From Glutamicibacter protophormiae (GTDB lineage Bacteria; Actinomycetota; Actinomycetes; Actinomycetales; Micrococcaceae): a stretch of DNA of 64,000 nt. Each line of letters opens with the position of its first letter. Within the stretch, counting starts at the first letter, position 1. Under the pieces are notes generated by a model that saw nothing but the letters and a program-made list of their open reading frames with translations, had not been told where the DNA came from and searched no databases. Shown here in pieces: positions 43,164 through 53,988 of this stretch. The stretch spans positions 1 to 64,000 of the forward strand of contig NZ_BMPH01000018.1 in NCBI RefSeq assembly GCF_014647495.1, in the 5' to 3' direction. A program made the position numbers and the translations under genes.

Positions 43164-43736
43164 ATGGCAGCGCCACAGAATAAACGCACAGTTTCAACCC
43201 TCGCCGCGGTATTCCTGGCGATACCGCTGGCAGGTTGCGTGAGCATCCAGTCGCCGGAAGAGACAGCGAGGCCGAGCGCGTCGGCGATACCTACCGCGAC
43301 AGCGTCCATCCAGGGCACAGTGACGCCGTTGCCCAAGGATCCCACCAGCACCGAAGGCAGCCTCGGCTCCGTGCCCAAAAAGACCAACGGCGACAGCTTC
43401 CAGCTTGGATTCGAGAAGATCCTGGAGCACGCGCAGAAGAAGAAGTGCTCGCAGGATACGGAGATTTCCGAGGACGGCCAGATCCTGCTGCTGGTCGGAA
43501 ACTGCAAGGAGATCTCCATCAGCGGCACCGGCAACATGATCGTTGCGGATAATGCCCGCTCCGTCGAGATCAGCGGGGCGGGGAACATCGTGGCGGTCAA
43601 GAGCGTGCGCCAGGTGGACGTCAGCGGCATCGGCAACGTGGTGGCATGGCGCAGCAGCGACACGCGGAGCACGGACAGCGGCCAGAGCAACTCTCTGGGC
43701 CGCCACGCGCTGGACGGGGTGGAGTTGGCCTTCTAG
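43164..43736 (+). CDS. DUF3060-type lipoprotein
   Basis: A 190-aa predicted lipoprotein: signal sequence with lipobox LAGC (Cys25), then a Pro/Thr/Ser-rich linker, then a repeated beta-type domain KEISISGTGNMIVADNARSVEISGAGNIVAVKSVRQVDVSGIGNVVAW, the three SG-x-G-N-x-(I/V)-V repeats typical of DUF3060. Function unknown; probably exposed outside the membrane. ATG 43164 is preceded by AGAGGACTACC. Confidence 0.84.
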   Translation: MAAPQNKRTVSTLAAVFLAIPLAGCVSIQSPEETARPSASAIPTATASIQGTVTPLPKDPTSTEGSLGSVPKKTNGDSFQLGFEKILEHAQKKKCSQDTEISEDGQILLLVGNCKEISISGTGNMIVADNARSVEISGAGNIVAVKSVRQVDVSGIGNVVAWRSSDTRSTDSGQSNSLGRHALDGVELAF

Positions 43737-43844
43737 CCGACCCTGTCCGGCATTTCAGACACTACGCGCGCATTCACGGCCTGCGCCGGTGGGAACTGTC
43801 GAACAATGGGATTACAGATCATTCCTCCCACTGATTGGAATCCC

Positions 43845-45395
43845 ATGACCGTGAAGCTCTCGACGGATGTCACCCTGCAGCGCTTCGGCGTGACCGCCGC
43901 TGATGTCATCGCCGTGGCCCGCCACGATGCCCGTATCGAGATCTCCCCCGAGGTCCTCGAACAGCTGATCTCGGTCCGCGCCCACATCGATGCGCTGGCC
44001 TCCTCGGACACCCCGGTCTACGGGATCTCCACCGGCTTCGGTGCCTTGGCCACCCGCCACATCGCGCCCGAGGACCGCGCCAAGCTGCAGAGGTCGCTGA
44101 TCCGTTCGCACGCCGCAGGCATGGGAGCACCGGTGGAGCGCGAGGTCGTGCGCGCGCTGATGTTCCTGCGCGCCAAGACCTTGGCCTCGGGACGCACCGG
44201 CGTGCGCCCGGTCGTGCTGCAGACGATGGTCGACCTGCTTAATGCCGGCATCACCCCGGTCGTGCGGGAATACGGCTCGCTGGGTTGCTCGGGCGACCTG
44301 GCTCCGCTGTCCCACTGCGCCCTGGTCCTCATGGGCGAGGGCGAAGCCACCGATGCCGACGGCAACCTGCGCCCGGTCCCCGAGCTGCTCGCAGAATCCG
44401 GCATCGCCCCGGTCCAGCTGGCCGAGAAGGAAGGCCTTGCCTTGGTCAACGGCACCGACGGAATGCTCGGGCAGCTGCTCATGGCGCTCGCCGACCTGGA
44501 CGAACTGGCGGACATTGCCGATGCCACCGCGGCCATGAGCGTCGAGGCCCAGATGGGCACCGACCAGGTCTTCCGCCCCGAGCTGCACGAGCCGTTGCGC
44601 CCGCATCCGGGCCAGGCCCGCAGCGCCGCCAACATGTTCGGTTTCCTGTCCGGCTCCCCCGTGGTCGCTTCGCACAAGGAAGGCGACGGTCGGGTGCAGG
44701 ATGCCTACTCGCTGCGCTGCTCCCCGCAGGTCACCGGCGCGGTGCGCGACACGATTGCCCATGCCCGAATGGTCGCCACCCGCGAACTGGCCGCAGCCAT
44801 CGACAACCCGGTGGTGCTGCCCAGCGGCGAGGTGACCTCCAACGGCAACTTCCACGGCGCCCCGGTGGCCTATGTGCTGGACTTCCTGGCCATTGCTGTG
44901 GCGGATCTGGGCTCGATTGCCGAGCGCCGCACCGACCGAATGCTGGATCCCGCCCGTTCGCGGGACCTGCCGGCGTTCCTGGCCGATGACCCCGGGGTTG
45001 ATTCGGGCATGATGATCGCCCAGTACACCCAGGCCGGCCTAGTCGCCGAGAACAAGCGTCTGGCCGTACCGGCCAGCGTCGACTCGATTCCTTCCTCGGC
45101 CATGCAGGAGGACCACGTGTCCCTGGGCTGGCATGCGGCCCGCAAGCTGCGCACCGCGGTAGCGAACCTGCGACGCATCCTGGCCGTGGAGATGCTCATT
45201 GCTGGCCGCGCACTGGACCTGCGCGCTCCGCTGCTGCCGGGCCCGGCCACCGGCGCGGTACTGGATCTGCTGCGCACCAAGGTCGCCGGCCCCGGCGAGG
45301 ACCGCTTCCTTTCGGCCGAGTTGGAAGCCGCCTGCGAGCTGCTGGAATCCGGAGCAGTGCACGAAGTGCTGCAGCCTTATCTTTCGCGGGGATAG
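43845..45395 (+). CDS. hutH: Histidine ammonia-lyase
   Basis: A 516-aa enzyme that removes ammonia from histidine to give urocanate. VYGISTGFGALA holds the catalytic Tyr59. The MIO-forming triad is Cys148-Ser149-Gly150 (YGSLGCSGDLAPLSH) instead of the textbook Ala-Ser-Gly; I recall that actinobacterial HutH proteins also have Cys here. Later motifs (KEGDGRVQDAYSLRCSPQVTG, NGNFHGAPVAYVLDF) fit HutH. The ATG at 43845 is chosen over 43806. No hutU/hutI gene is adjacent. Confidence 0.92.
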   Translation: MTVKLSTDVTLQRFGVTAADVIAVARHDARIEISPEVLEQLISVRAHIDALASSDTPVYGISTGFGALATRHIAPEDRAKLQRSLIRSHAAGMGAPVEREVVRALMFLRAKTLASGRTGVRPVVLQTMVDLLNAGITPVVREYGSLGCSGDLAPLSHCALVLMGEGEATDADGNLRPVPELLAESGIAPVQLAEKEGLALVNGTDGMLGQLLMALADLDELADIADATAAMSVEAQMGTDQVFRPELHEPLRPHPGQARSAANMFGFLSGSPVVASHKEGDGRVQDAYSLRCSPQVTGAVRDTIAHARMVATRELAAAIDNPVVLPSGEVTSNGNFHGAPVAYVLDFLAIAVADLGSIAERRTDRMLDPARSRDLPAFLADDPGVDSGMMIAQYTQAGLVAENKRLAVPASVDSIPSSAMQEDHVSLGWHAARKLRTAVANLRRILAVEMLIAGRALDLRAPLLPGPATGAVLDLLRTKVAGPGEDRFLSAELEAACELLESGAVHEVLQPYLSRG

Positions 45396-45495
45396 TCGAA
45401 GCTGTTGATTTCCCGACATTTCTGACCGAATGGCCCTGAATGAGCGTAAGCTTGGTTGTCGGGAAACGGCATCCAAACCACGAAAGAAACATCGT

Positions 45496-45918
45496 ATGCA
45501 ACGGACCATGTTCAAATCCAAGATTCACCGGGCCACGGTCACCCAGGCGGACCTGCACTACGTCGGGTCGGTCACGGTAGATTCCGAGCTGCTTGCAGCC
45601 TCGGACATCCTCCCGGGCGAACTGGTCAGCATCGTGGACATCACCAACGGCGCGCGGCTGGAAACCTACACCATCGCCGGCGAGCCGGGCAGCGGCGTCA
45701 TCGGCATCAACGGCGCGGCGGCGCATCTGGTCCACCCGGGCGATCTGGTCATCTTGATCAGCTACGCGCAGATGGAGGACGCGGAAGCCCGCAGCTACGT
45801 ACCCAGCGTGGTTCACGTGGACGCCGACAACAAGATCATCCATCTGGGCGACGACCCCGCGGTAGCCGTGGGCGAGAACGTCCAAACGCCACCGTTCGCG
45901 CTGGTCACCGGGAACTAA
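45496..45918 (+). CDS. panD: Aspartate 1-decarboxylase, pyruvoyl type
   Basis: A 140-aa proenzyme that makes beta-alanine for pantothenate. It begins [29 protein letters not shown]; self-cleavage between Gly24 and Ser25 produces the pyruvoyl group. [16 protein letters not shown] and [18 protein letters not shown] are conserved. Start ATG 45496 is chosen from family alignment; the frame extends upstream. Panel of pan genes is not adjacent. Confidence 0.94.
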   Translation: MQRTMFKSKIHRATVTQADLHYVGSVTVDSELLAASDILPGELVSIVDITNGARLETYTIAGEPGSGVIGINGAAAHLVHPGDLVILISYAQMEDAEARSYVPSVVHVDADNKIIHLGDDPAVAVGENVQTPPFALVTGN

Positions 45919-45944
45919 CTTCCGGACATCGCATTGGGCATCAA

Positions 45945-45974
45945 GCAGGCCGCCGGCATCACCCGGCGGCCTGC
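45945..45974. terminator. Bidirectional terminator
   Basis: GCAGGCCGCCGG and CCGGCGGCCTGC form a perfect 12-bp stem around a 6-nt loop, between convergent panD and a hypothetical gene. Confidence 0.7.
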
Positions 45975-45989
45975 CGCGCATCCTCGATG

Positions 45990-46385
45990 CTACAAGGCCT
46001 CGCAGTCGAACTCGGGGCAGCCCTGCCAGCGCTTGGAGAAGTAGCCGATGATATCCAGTGCGCTGACCATGGGATACCGCCTGGCATGCCGGCCGTAGAC
46101 GCGGTCAATGGCATCATCGACCGCCATCTTGAAGAAGCTGCACACCTCGTCGTAGCGCCAGACTTCCATGGCCAATTCAAAGAGCTCCGCGTAGCCAAGA
46201 TCGCGTCGGCGCTCCAGCCCCAACTCGCGCGAGAAGCCCCAGATGATCTCGCGGTTGAGCTCATGCCCCTCGCCGCATTCGCACCAGCTCATACCGGTAG
46301 ACGGCATGGCCCACACCCACGAGGAATCGCCGGGCGGCCCGCCTCCTACATCATTGAATCCGGTCTCATTGCCTGCTGCGCTCAT
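45990..46385 (-). CDS. Hypothetical protein
   Basis: A 131-aa protein I do not recognise. It opens with a Gly-rich start and WCECGEGHELNREIIWGFSRELG, and has two aromatic-rich helical stretches (AELFELAMEVWRYDEVCSFFKMAVDDAID and SALDIIGYFSKRWQGC). It looks soluble. ATG 46385 has GGGAGCTGAGAG upstream. It ends 15 bp beyond a strong terminator shared with panD, which supports its being a real gene. Confidence 0.6.
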   Translation of the reverse strand: MSAAGNETGFNDVGGGPPGDSSWVWAMPSTGMSWCECGEGHELNREIIWGFSRELGLERRRDLGYAELFELAMEVWRYDEVCSFFKMAVDDAIDRVYGRHARRYPMVSALDIIGYFSKRWQGCPEFDCEAL

Positions 46386-46694
46386 GAGGCTCTCAGCTCC
46401 CTTCGGCTCTGGTCAGTCCCAAGCCCGGTGGCTTCCGCGGCTTGGCGGGCCTTTTCATCAGGCCATCCGCACCGAATCCCTTCCCGCTGCACCCCGTGAA
46501 GTAATTCGATCATAGATAGACTCTACTCTGCTTATTAGTACATATGTACTAATAGTCGAAACTTCTTCCCCCACGCAACATGAGGGGAATTCGAGCTCTT
46601 TGTCGCAGATCCTGCCGGGGCGCCCCCGGCTGAGTAGAATCAAACGCCAAGCGGCCGATTAAAACTTACTTGAGTACGCCGGATAGGAGAAGCA
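46386..46694. other. Intergenic region, 309 bp
   Basis: Divergent spacer between the hypothetical gene and the DUF6328-like gene. It is AT-rich around 46500-46560 and contains the perfect palindrome listed separately. No coding region or RNA gene seen. Confidence 0.55.
46534..46553. promoter_or_regulatory. Perfect 20-bp palindrome, candidate operator
   Basis: ATTAGTACATATGTACTAAT is a perfect palindrome in an AT-rich patch, about 150 bp from the start of each divergent gene. Such symmetry usually marks an operator of a dimeric repressor (GntR, PadR or TetR type). No regulator gene is adjacent. Confidence 0.55.
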
Positions 46695-47186
46695 ATGTCC
46701 AAGAACGTCCAACCGGATGACTCACCGGAGGCTCCGCATCGCCAATGGAATGAAATCCTCCAGGAAACCCGAGTCATGCAGACCGGGGTCCAGATTCTGG
46801 CGGCATTCCTGATCATCCTGCCCTTCCAGGCGCGGTTCGTCATGCTCACCGACGTGGAGGAAATCCTCTATGTCATTTTGCTCGTGTTTTCGGCGTTGCT
46901 GATCGTCCTCATGCTGGTGCCCGTATTGGTCCACCGTTATCTTTTCGGGCAGCGCCTGAAGGCCACGACGGTGCTGCTGGGCCACCGCGTGGTCAAGGTC
47001 GCGGGCATTTGTGCCGGATTGCTGGTGGCAGGCAGTGTTTGGTTTGTTATCCACGTTCTGGTGGGATGGCCGCTCTCACTGTATATCGGAGGAGGATTGA
47101 TGGTCGCAACACTATTCCTGCTGTTGCTCTTGCCACGGCTGCTGACCCCACGCGGCACGATGCCGGAATCCTACGACGAGGGCTGA
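46695..47186 (+). CDS. DUF6328-like membrane protein
   Basis: A 163-aa protein: an N-terminal cytoplasmic segment WNEILQETRVMQTGVQILAAFLIILPFQARF, then about four hydrophobic segments. This N-terminal pattern matches the DUF6328 family (from memory). Function unknown. ATG 46695 follows AGGAGAAGCA. Its stop overlaps the convergent MpaB-like gene by 16 bases. Confidence 0.75.
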   Translation: MSKNVQPDDSPEAPHRQWNEILQETRVMQTGVQILAAFLIILPFQARFVMLTDVEEILYVILLVFSALLIVLMLVPVLVHRYLFGQRLKATTVLLGHRVVKVAGICAGLLVAGSVWFVIHVLVGWPLSLYIGGGLMVATLFLLLLLPRLLTPRGTMPESYDEG

Positions 47187-48016
47187 GCCGGACTCTTCGC
47201 GCCGGACGCCATGCCGTCCACGTGGCGCAGCATCAGTTTCATGGGCAGGTGCCGGATGGCCTTCGGGAAGATCCGAGAGGCAGCCCAGGCCGCTCGCACC
47301 GTCACGCGGTTGCGCAGCTCGACCCTTCGGGTCAGCTCGTATCCGAACTGCTCGCGGATCCGGGGCGGCAGCTGTGCGATGGTCACATCGCGCATCAGCG
47401 GCAGCGCCACCCTGATCCACCACGGTGCGCGGGAGCCGGTGAACAGCTCGTCGGCCAGCTTGCGGATCTGGTCGGTGACGTGGAGGTTGGCCGTGACCCC
47501 GGCGAAGTAGTCATTGAACCCGGCTTCGGTCTCCGGCCAGAAATGCGTAGGCATCTGCAGCGCGTCACCCAGCCGCGCATACTGCCGGTACAGCTCCTCG
47601 CTGGCGTGGTGGTCCCATGCGGGCAGGACCTGCGAGCCGATCACCCGGGCCGAGTCGAACAGCGTAGCGGCGACCCACTGCTGCAGCCGGGGATCCAGCG
47701 CCGAGTAGGCCGGCGCGCCGGTAGCCTTGTCCCGCGCACCGCGCACTGGACGGTGGGCGGCATCCACGTAGTCGATGATGGTGCGCTGCTGCTCGGCGGT
47801 GCCGTTGCTCAGGGCATAGATGTAGCCCAGGGTATGCAGCAGGCGGGAGAGCGGGTTGGCGGCGAAGTCCGAATGCTCCGCGATGGCCCGCCCAATCTGC
47901 GGATGCGCCAGCTGGAGCAGGATTGCCCGCCCGGCGCCCAGCAGCAGCGCGGACTCGGGGGCGGCCTTGGCCAGCTGGTCGCGGGGGAACGGCTGCGGCT
48001 CGGGCTGGGGATTCAC
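47171..48016 (-). CDS. Oxygenase MpaB family protein (DUF2236)
   Basis: A 281-aa DUF2236/MpaB-like protein: LLLGAGRAILLQLAHPQIGRAIAEHSDFAANPLSRLLHTLGYIYAL with conserved heme-ligand histidine region, and DYVDAAHRPVRG mid-protein. Family members include heme oxygenases acting on polymers such as latex (Lcp). The substrate here is unknown. Start is GTG 48016. The gene lies 36 bp downstream of the ribose operon on the same strand. Confidence 0.8.
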   Translation of the reverse strand: MNPQPEPQPFPRDQLAKAAPESALLLGAGRAILLQLAHPQIGRAIAEHSDFAANPLSRLLHTLGYIYALSNGTAEQQRTIIDYVDAAHRPVRGARDKATGAPAYSALDPRLQQWVAATLFDSARVIGSQVLPAWDHHASEELYRQYARLGDALQMPTHFWPETEAGFNDYFAGVTANLHVTDQIRKLADELFTGSRAPWWIRVALPLMRDVTIAQLPPRIREQFGYELTRRVELRNRVTVRAAWAASRIFPKAIRHLPMKLMLRHVDGMASGAKSPAQPSS

Positions 48017-48052
48017 CCCTCGAGTCTAAACCGCGCGGCTGTCAGCTCCCTG

Positions 48053-48436
48053 TTAGAAGGGCACCCCGCAGGAGAGCACGACGTTCGCATAGGCCGTGGC
48101 CTCTCCGGTGCGGATGACGAGTTTGGCGTGCGGCAGCGCGGCTTTCAGTTCCTCATGGGAGATGTACCCGGGAACAAGCCCCTGGGCGGTGCACCATTCT
48201 TCAACCACGCTGCCCCGCGCCTCGCTGGCCAGGGTGCTGGACTCGATGACCAGGTTGCGGGCCAGCACCTCCATTGCCTGCGCGAATCCCAGCTGTCCGG
48301 CCACGAAGGCCAGATCCACCACGGGGGTTTGCCTGGGGATCGGCAGCCCGAAGTCGGCGACCACGACGGTGTCGGTGTGCCCCAGCTTGGCCAGTTCGGC
48401 CAGCAACGGCGCGTTGAGGATCTCTGATTTCAGCAC
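48053..48436 (-). CDS. rbsD: D-ribose pyranase
   Basis: A 127-aa RbsD protein converting beta-pyranose to beta-furanose ribose so the kinase can use it. It starts LKSEILNAPLLAELAKLGHTDTVVVADFGLPIP, with the catalytic His and Asp, and ends EATAYANVVLSCGVPF. GTG 48436 is chosen because the family starts there; the open frame extends back into rbsK out of register. It is the last gene of the ribose operon, 16 bp after rbsK. Confidence 0.92.
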   Translation of the reverse strand: MLKSEILNAPLLAELAKLGHTDTVVVADFGLPIPRQTPVVDLAFVAGQLGFAQAMEVLARNLVIESSTLASEARGSVVEEWCTAQGLVPGYISHEELKAALPHAKLVIRTGEATAYANVVLSCGVPF

Positions 48437-48452
48437 GAGTGGGGTCTTTCGC

Positions 48453-49355
48453 TTAGATATCTGCCAGGTGGCGCGGGTAGGAGGACTGCGCACCGTGGCC
48501 CTGGACGGTGAGCGCGGCGAAGCGTCCGGCAAAGCCAGCGGCCTGGGCCAGGGAATCGCCGTGGGCCAGCCGGGCGGCCAGCGCCCCGGTGAAGGCATCG
48601 CCGGCGCCGGTGGTGTCCACCGCCTTGACCTTGATGGCCGGCAGCTGCTGGATCGGCGCGCCCCGCTCGGCGACCAGGCAGCCATTGGCGCCGAGGGTAA
48701 TCACGACGCTGGCCAGGCCGTGCTCCAGCAAACGCTGGGCGATCACCGGTTCCGCGTCGTTGGTCGGCGCGTCGCTGGCATCGAGCTGCTGCAGGATCAG
48801 CGCCGCCTCATGCTCGTTGACCACCAGCGGGTTGGCGGCCAGCAGGTGCGCTCGGTCCAGTTCGATGACCGGCGCAAGGTTCAGTACCACGCGTCCGGTG
48901 GCGGCGTCCATGGCAGCGGTGATGCCGGAGGCCGGGATTTCCCCCTGCAGCACCACGATGCCGTGCAGCTGCCCGGCTTCGGCGACCGCGTCCGAATCTA
49001 CCGTGGCGTTGGCCCCGGAGACCACGGCGATGGAGTTTTCCGCGGCGGAATCCACCTGGATGATGGCAACACCCGTGGGTTTCGCCGACCGCGCGACGCG
49101 ATCGAGCACCACCTGCGCATCCTTCAGCTGGCCCAGGGCGATGTCGGCGTGGGAGTCGTTGCCCACGGCCCCGATGAATTCGGTGGCGGCGCCGGCCAGC
49201 TGCGCGGCCAGCGCCTGGTTGGCCCCCTTGCCGCCGGGAGAAAGCTGGTAGGAATCGGCCAGCACGGTCTCGCCCGGGCCGGGCAGCCGGCGCATCAGCG
49301 CGGTGATGTCCACGTTGCTGGAGCCCACGATGGTGACCTGGATGTCCTGCTGCAT
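48453..49355 (-). CDS. rbsK: Ribokinase
   Basis: A 300-aa PfkB-type kinase that phosphorylates ribose to ribose 5-phosphate. GSSNVDITALMRRLPGPGETVLADSYQLSPGGKGANQALAAQLAG is the ribokinase N terminus with the GGKGAN substrate loop, and DTTGAGDAFTGAL carries the catalytic Asp. Flanked by rbsB and rbsD. Start ATG 49355. An 80-bp spacer to rbsB holds a short tandem repeat. Confidence 0.93.
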   Translation of the reverse strand: MQQDIQVTIVGSSNVDITALMRRLPGPGETVLADSYQLSPGGKGANQALAAQLAGAATEFIGAVGNDSHADIALGQLKDAQVVLDRVARSAKPTGVAIIQVDSAAENSIAVVSGANATVDSDAVAEAGQLHGIVVLQGEIPASGITAAMDAATGRVVLNLAPVIELDRAHLLAANPLVVNEHEAALILQQLDASDAPTNDAEPVIAQRLLEHGLASVVITLGANGCLVAERGAPIQQLPAIKVKAVDTTGAGDAFTGALAARLAHGDSLAQAAGFAGRFAALTVQGHGAQSSYPRHLADI

Positions 49356-49400
49356 AGTTTTTCCTCTGCTTCTCTCTCCCGGCGGCCGATGGGCCTGCGG

Positions 49401-49427
49401 GTACTGCTGGTACTGCTGGTACTGCTG
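49401..49427. repeat. Three 9-bp tandem repeats
   Basis: GTACTGCTG is repeated three times in a row, in the rbsB-rbsK spacer, just past the rbsB stop. Possibly polymorphic in length; no function is visible. Confidence 0.7.
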
Positions 49428-49435
49428 GGTGAAGG

Positions 49436-50374
49436 CTACTTGCCCGCGTACTGCGCGACGTTGTCCGAATCGACGGTGTCCACGGCGACCTGTACGTTGG
49501 CCTCGACCTCTTCGCCCTTCATGGCCTTGGCCAGAATCTGCACCGACTGCTTGCCCAGCTCGGCCGGGTTCTGCGCGATGGTGGCGACCATGGTGCCCGC
49601 TTCCACGGCCTTGAAGCCGTCATCGGTGCCGTCGAAGCCGACGACCTTGACGTCCTTGCCGGCCTTGTCCCCCAGCGCCTGGATGGCGCCCAGGGCCATC
49701 TCGTCGTTCATCGCCAGCACGCCCACGGCATCCGGGTTTGACTGCACCAGGTTGGTGACCACGTCCAGCGCTTCGGCGCGGTCGAAGTTGGCGGTCTGCG
49801 AGGAAACGACGTCGATGTCCGCGTACCCGGCCAGGCCCTTGTCGAAGCCTTCGCCGCGCTCATTGGTGGCCGAGGCTCCCGGCACGCCTTCGAGCACGAT
49901 GATCTTGCCCTTGCCGCCCAGCGATTCGGCCAGCGCCTTGGCCGCCTGCTCGCCGCCGGCGACGTTGTCGCTGGCCACGAAGGAAGCGATCTTGGTGTCG
50001 CCCACCGCGCGGTCCACTGCCACGATCGGCAGCTCGGCGGAGACGACCGGAGCCAGGCCGGCCTCGGCGGTTTCGGTGTCCACGGCGTTGATGATCACGC
50101 CGGCCGAGCCGTTGGTGCCGGCCGTCGCCAGCTGGTTGGCCTGGGTGGCGGAGTCGTTCTGCGCGTCGACCACGGACAGTTCCAGTCCCAGCGCCTCGGC
50201 TTCGGCCTGGGCGCCGTCGCGCAGGTCCACGAAGAACGGGTTGTTCAGGGTGGAGACCGCAAGGGTGGCCGAGCCGCCCTCGGCGGCGCTTTCGCCGCGG
50301 TTGCAGGCGGCGGTGCCCAGCACCAGGGCCAGGCCTACGGTGACGGCGGCGGAGGTGCGCAGGATCTTCTTCAT
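49436..50374 (-). CDS. rbsB: Ribose ABC transporter, substrate-binding lipoprotein
   Basis: A 312-aa periplasmic-type binding protein of the sugar (LacI-like) family: lipoprotein signal with Cys near residue 24 (LGTAAC), then VSTLNNPFFVDLRDGAQAEAEALGLELSVVDAQND, VAVDRAVGDTKIASFVASDN and GFDGTDDGFKAVEAG. It delivers ribose to RbsA/RbsC. Order on the minus strand is rbsC-rbsB-rbsK. Confidence 0.93.
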   Translation of the reverse strand: MKKILRTSAAVTVGLALVLGTAACNRGESAAEGGSATLAVSTLNNPFFVDLRDGAQAEAEALGLELSVVDAQNDSATQANQLATAGTNGSAGVIINAVDTETAEAGLAPVVSAELPIVAVDRAVGDTKIASFVASDNVAGGEQAAKALAESLGGKGKIIVLEGVPGASATNERGEGFDKGLAGYADIDVVSSQTANFDRAEALDVVTNLVQSNPDAVGVLAMNDEMALGAIQALGDKAGKDVKVVGFDGTDDGFKAVEAGTMVATIAQNPAELGKQSVQILAKAMKGEEVEANVQVAVDTVDSDNVAQYAGK

Positions 50375-50428
50375 GGGGTTCTCCTTTGAACTTGGATTGG
50401 CGAATTCAGTGGTGGTAAGGCGGAAAAT

Positions 50429-51396
50429 CTAGTGCTTGACGTTCTTGCGGCGCAGCACGTCGAAGCCGACGGCGATCGCGATCACCGCGCCGATCACGAC
50501 CTGCTGCCAGAAGGCGGACACCGAGAGCAGGTTCAGGCCGTTGCGGATCACCGCGAGGACCAGGGCGCCGATCAGGGTGCCGGAGATGCGTCCGACGCCG
50601 CCGGACAGCGAGGCGCCGCCGATCACCACCGCGGCGATGGCATCCAGCTCGTAGCCCGAGGCCAGGGTCGGCTGCGCCGAGTCCAGGCGCCCGGCCAGGA
50701 TCATGCCGGACAGCGCGGCGAAAACGCCGGAGATCACGAACACGGTGACCAGCACGCGCTTGACCGGGATGCCGGAGAGGCGCGCGGCTTCGGTGTTGCC
50801 GCCCACGGCGAAGGCATTCTTGCCGGTCACGGTGCGGTTGAGCACGAACGCGGCGACCAGGCCAGAGAGCACCAGGATGATGATCGGCATCGGGATCGGG
50901 CCCAGGTCGTCGCCCAGCCAGGACACCGAGGCGCTGGTGGAGATCGGCCGGCCGTCGGAGATGACCAGGGTCAGGCCGCGCACCACGGTGAGCATCGCCA
51001 GCGAGGCGATGAACGTGGGCAGCTTGCCGTAGGCGCTCATCGCGCCGGTGACCCAGCCGCACAGCGCGCCCACGGCCAGGCCGATCGGGATGGACAGCCC
51101 GTCGGGCAGCCCCGCGGTGGTCACCGCGTAGGAGGAGCCCATGGCGGAGAGCGCCGCCACCGAGCCGACGGACAGGTCGATGCCGGCGGCGACGATCACG
51201 AAGGTCATGCCGAAGGCCATCACCGCGATGGTGGAAACCTGGATGCCGATGTTCAGCAGGTTCGGGCCGGTCAGGAAGCGCGGGGTGGCGATGAACAGGG
51301 CCAGGCAGAGGATGACCAGCCCGACCAGCGCACCGTTGTTGGCAAGGAATGCCTTGAAGTCGAAGCCCTTCTTCGGGGCAGTAGTTGTGCTGCTCA

Positions 51397-51397
<1 letters not shown>
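50429..51397 (-). CDS. rbsC: Ribose ABC transporter permease
   Basis: A 322-aa permease with about 8-10 hydrophobic segments. FVIVAAGIDLSVGSVAALSAMG and LDAIAAVVIGGASLSGGVGRISGTLIGALVLAVIRNGLNLLSVSAFWQQVVIGAVIAIAV are the RbsC/AraH-family core motifs. It begins ATGAGCAGCACAAC and shares one base with the rbsA stop, so the two are tightly coupled. Confidence 0.93.
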
Positions 51398-52903
<1,506 letters not shown>

Positions 52904-52911
<8 letters not shown>

Positions 52912-53965
52912 GGGTGGGCATTCCTTCCATCATCGCCCCGGGGCTGGCAGCCGCCGGACCGAGGGATTCGCGCTGGGTGAAGTGGCTGGAGAATTCCCGG
53001 CGTTCCGGGTTTTGCCCGGCCATCACGGCCTGCAGGGCCGCGACCGCGGCGCGTCCCATCAGGGTGAGGTCGTGGCTGATCGTGGCGATCGGAGGGTCGT
53101 GCATGAGCATCGCGTCGACCTCGTCGAAGGTGATCACCGACAGGTCCCTGGAGATCTTCAGACCGGCCTCGCGCCACACCGTCAGCGCGCCGATGGCCAT
53201 GGGCGCGTCCGCGATGACGACAGCGGTCGGCGCGGCCGGATGGGCCAGCAGCCACCGTGCGCCCTGCGCGCCGGAGCCGGCCTTGAAGTCGCCGGCGAAA
53301 TGCAGCGCGGGATCGCTGGGCAGGCCATTGGCGGCCAGCGCCGCGTCGAAGGCAAGGTGGCGTTCACGGGCGGTGGAGGCGTGGTCGGGGCCGCCGATGA
53401 AGGCGATGCGCCGGTGGCCCAGCGATGTCAGCGCGGCGATGGCGGCTTCCAGCGCATGGGCGCTGGACGCGGTGAGGGAGGGAATCTCGATGCCCCGCAG
53501 GGTGCGGTCCACGAAGACCATCGGGGTGCCGGAAGCAACGATGCGGCTCATCATCTCGCTCGGGCGCTGCGCCGCCTGGTCCAGTCCCTGCGGGACCACG
53601 ATCAGTCCGTCGACCCGGCGCGAGAGCATGGCGGCCAGGAACTGGTCCTGCTGCGCCGAATCCTCGTTGGCGTTGCCGATGAAGGTCATCAGCCCGGCCT
53701 CGTGGGCGCTCTGCTCGATGGCATGGGCCAGGACGGAAAAGTAGGGGTTGCGCACGTCGGAGATCAACAGCGCAATAGTGTCGGTCTTGGTGGAGCGCAG
53801 CGAGCGCGCCTGGGCGTTGGGGACGAAGCCCAGCTCGCGGGCGACGGCCTCGACCTTTTCGCGGGAAGCGGCCGAGGTGGAGGGATGCCCCGAGAGCACG
53901 CGGGAAGCGGTCGCGGAGGATACTCCTGCAGCCTGCGCCACGTCCTTGATGGTGACCGCATTCAT
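52904..53965 (-). CDS. rbsR: LacI-family ribose operon repressor
   Basis: A 353-aa LacI-type repressor: helix-turn-helix VTIKDVAQAAGVSSATASRVLSGHPSTSAASREKV at residues 4-38, with the hinge helix and a sugar-binding domain similar to RbsB. It heads the ribose operon and lies about 25 bp from a 28-bp palindrome that is the obvious operator, so it probably represses itself and the operon in the absence of ribose. Confidence 0.92.
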
Positions 53966-53988
53966 TGCGATAAGCCCCTTTGCTTACG

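Noticed and set aside
48096-50432. 778-codon plus-strand open frame across the ribose operon
   Set aside because: Antisense to rbsD, rbsK and rbsB; low-complexity Ala/Ser/Pro content.
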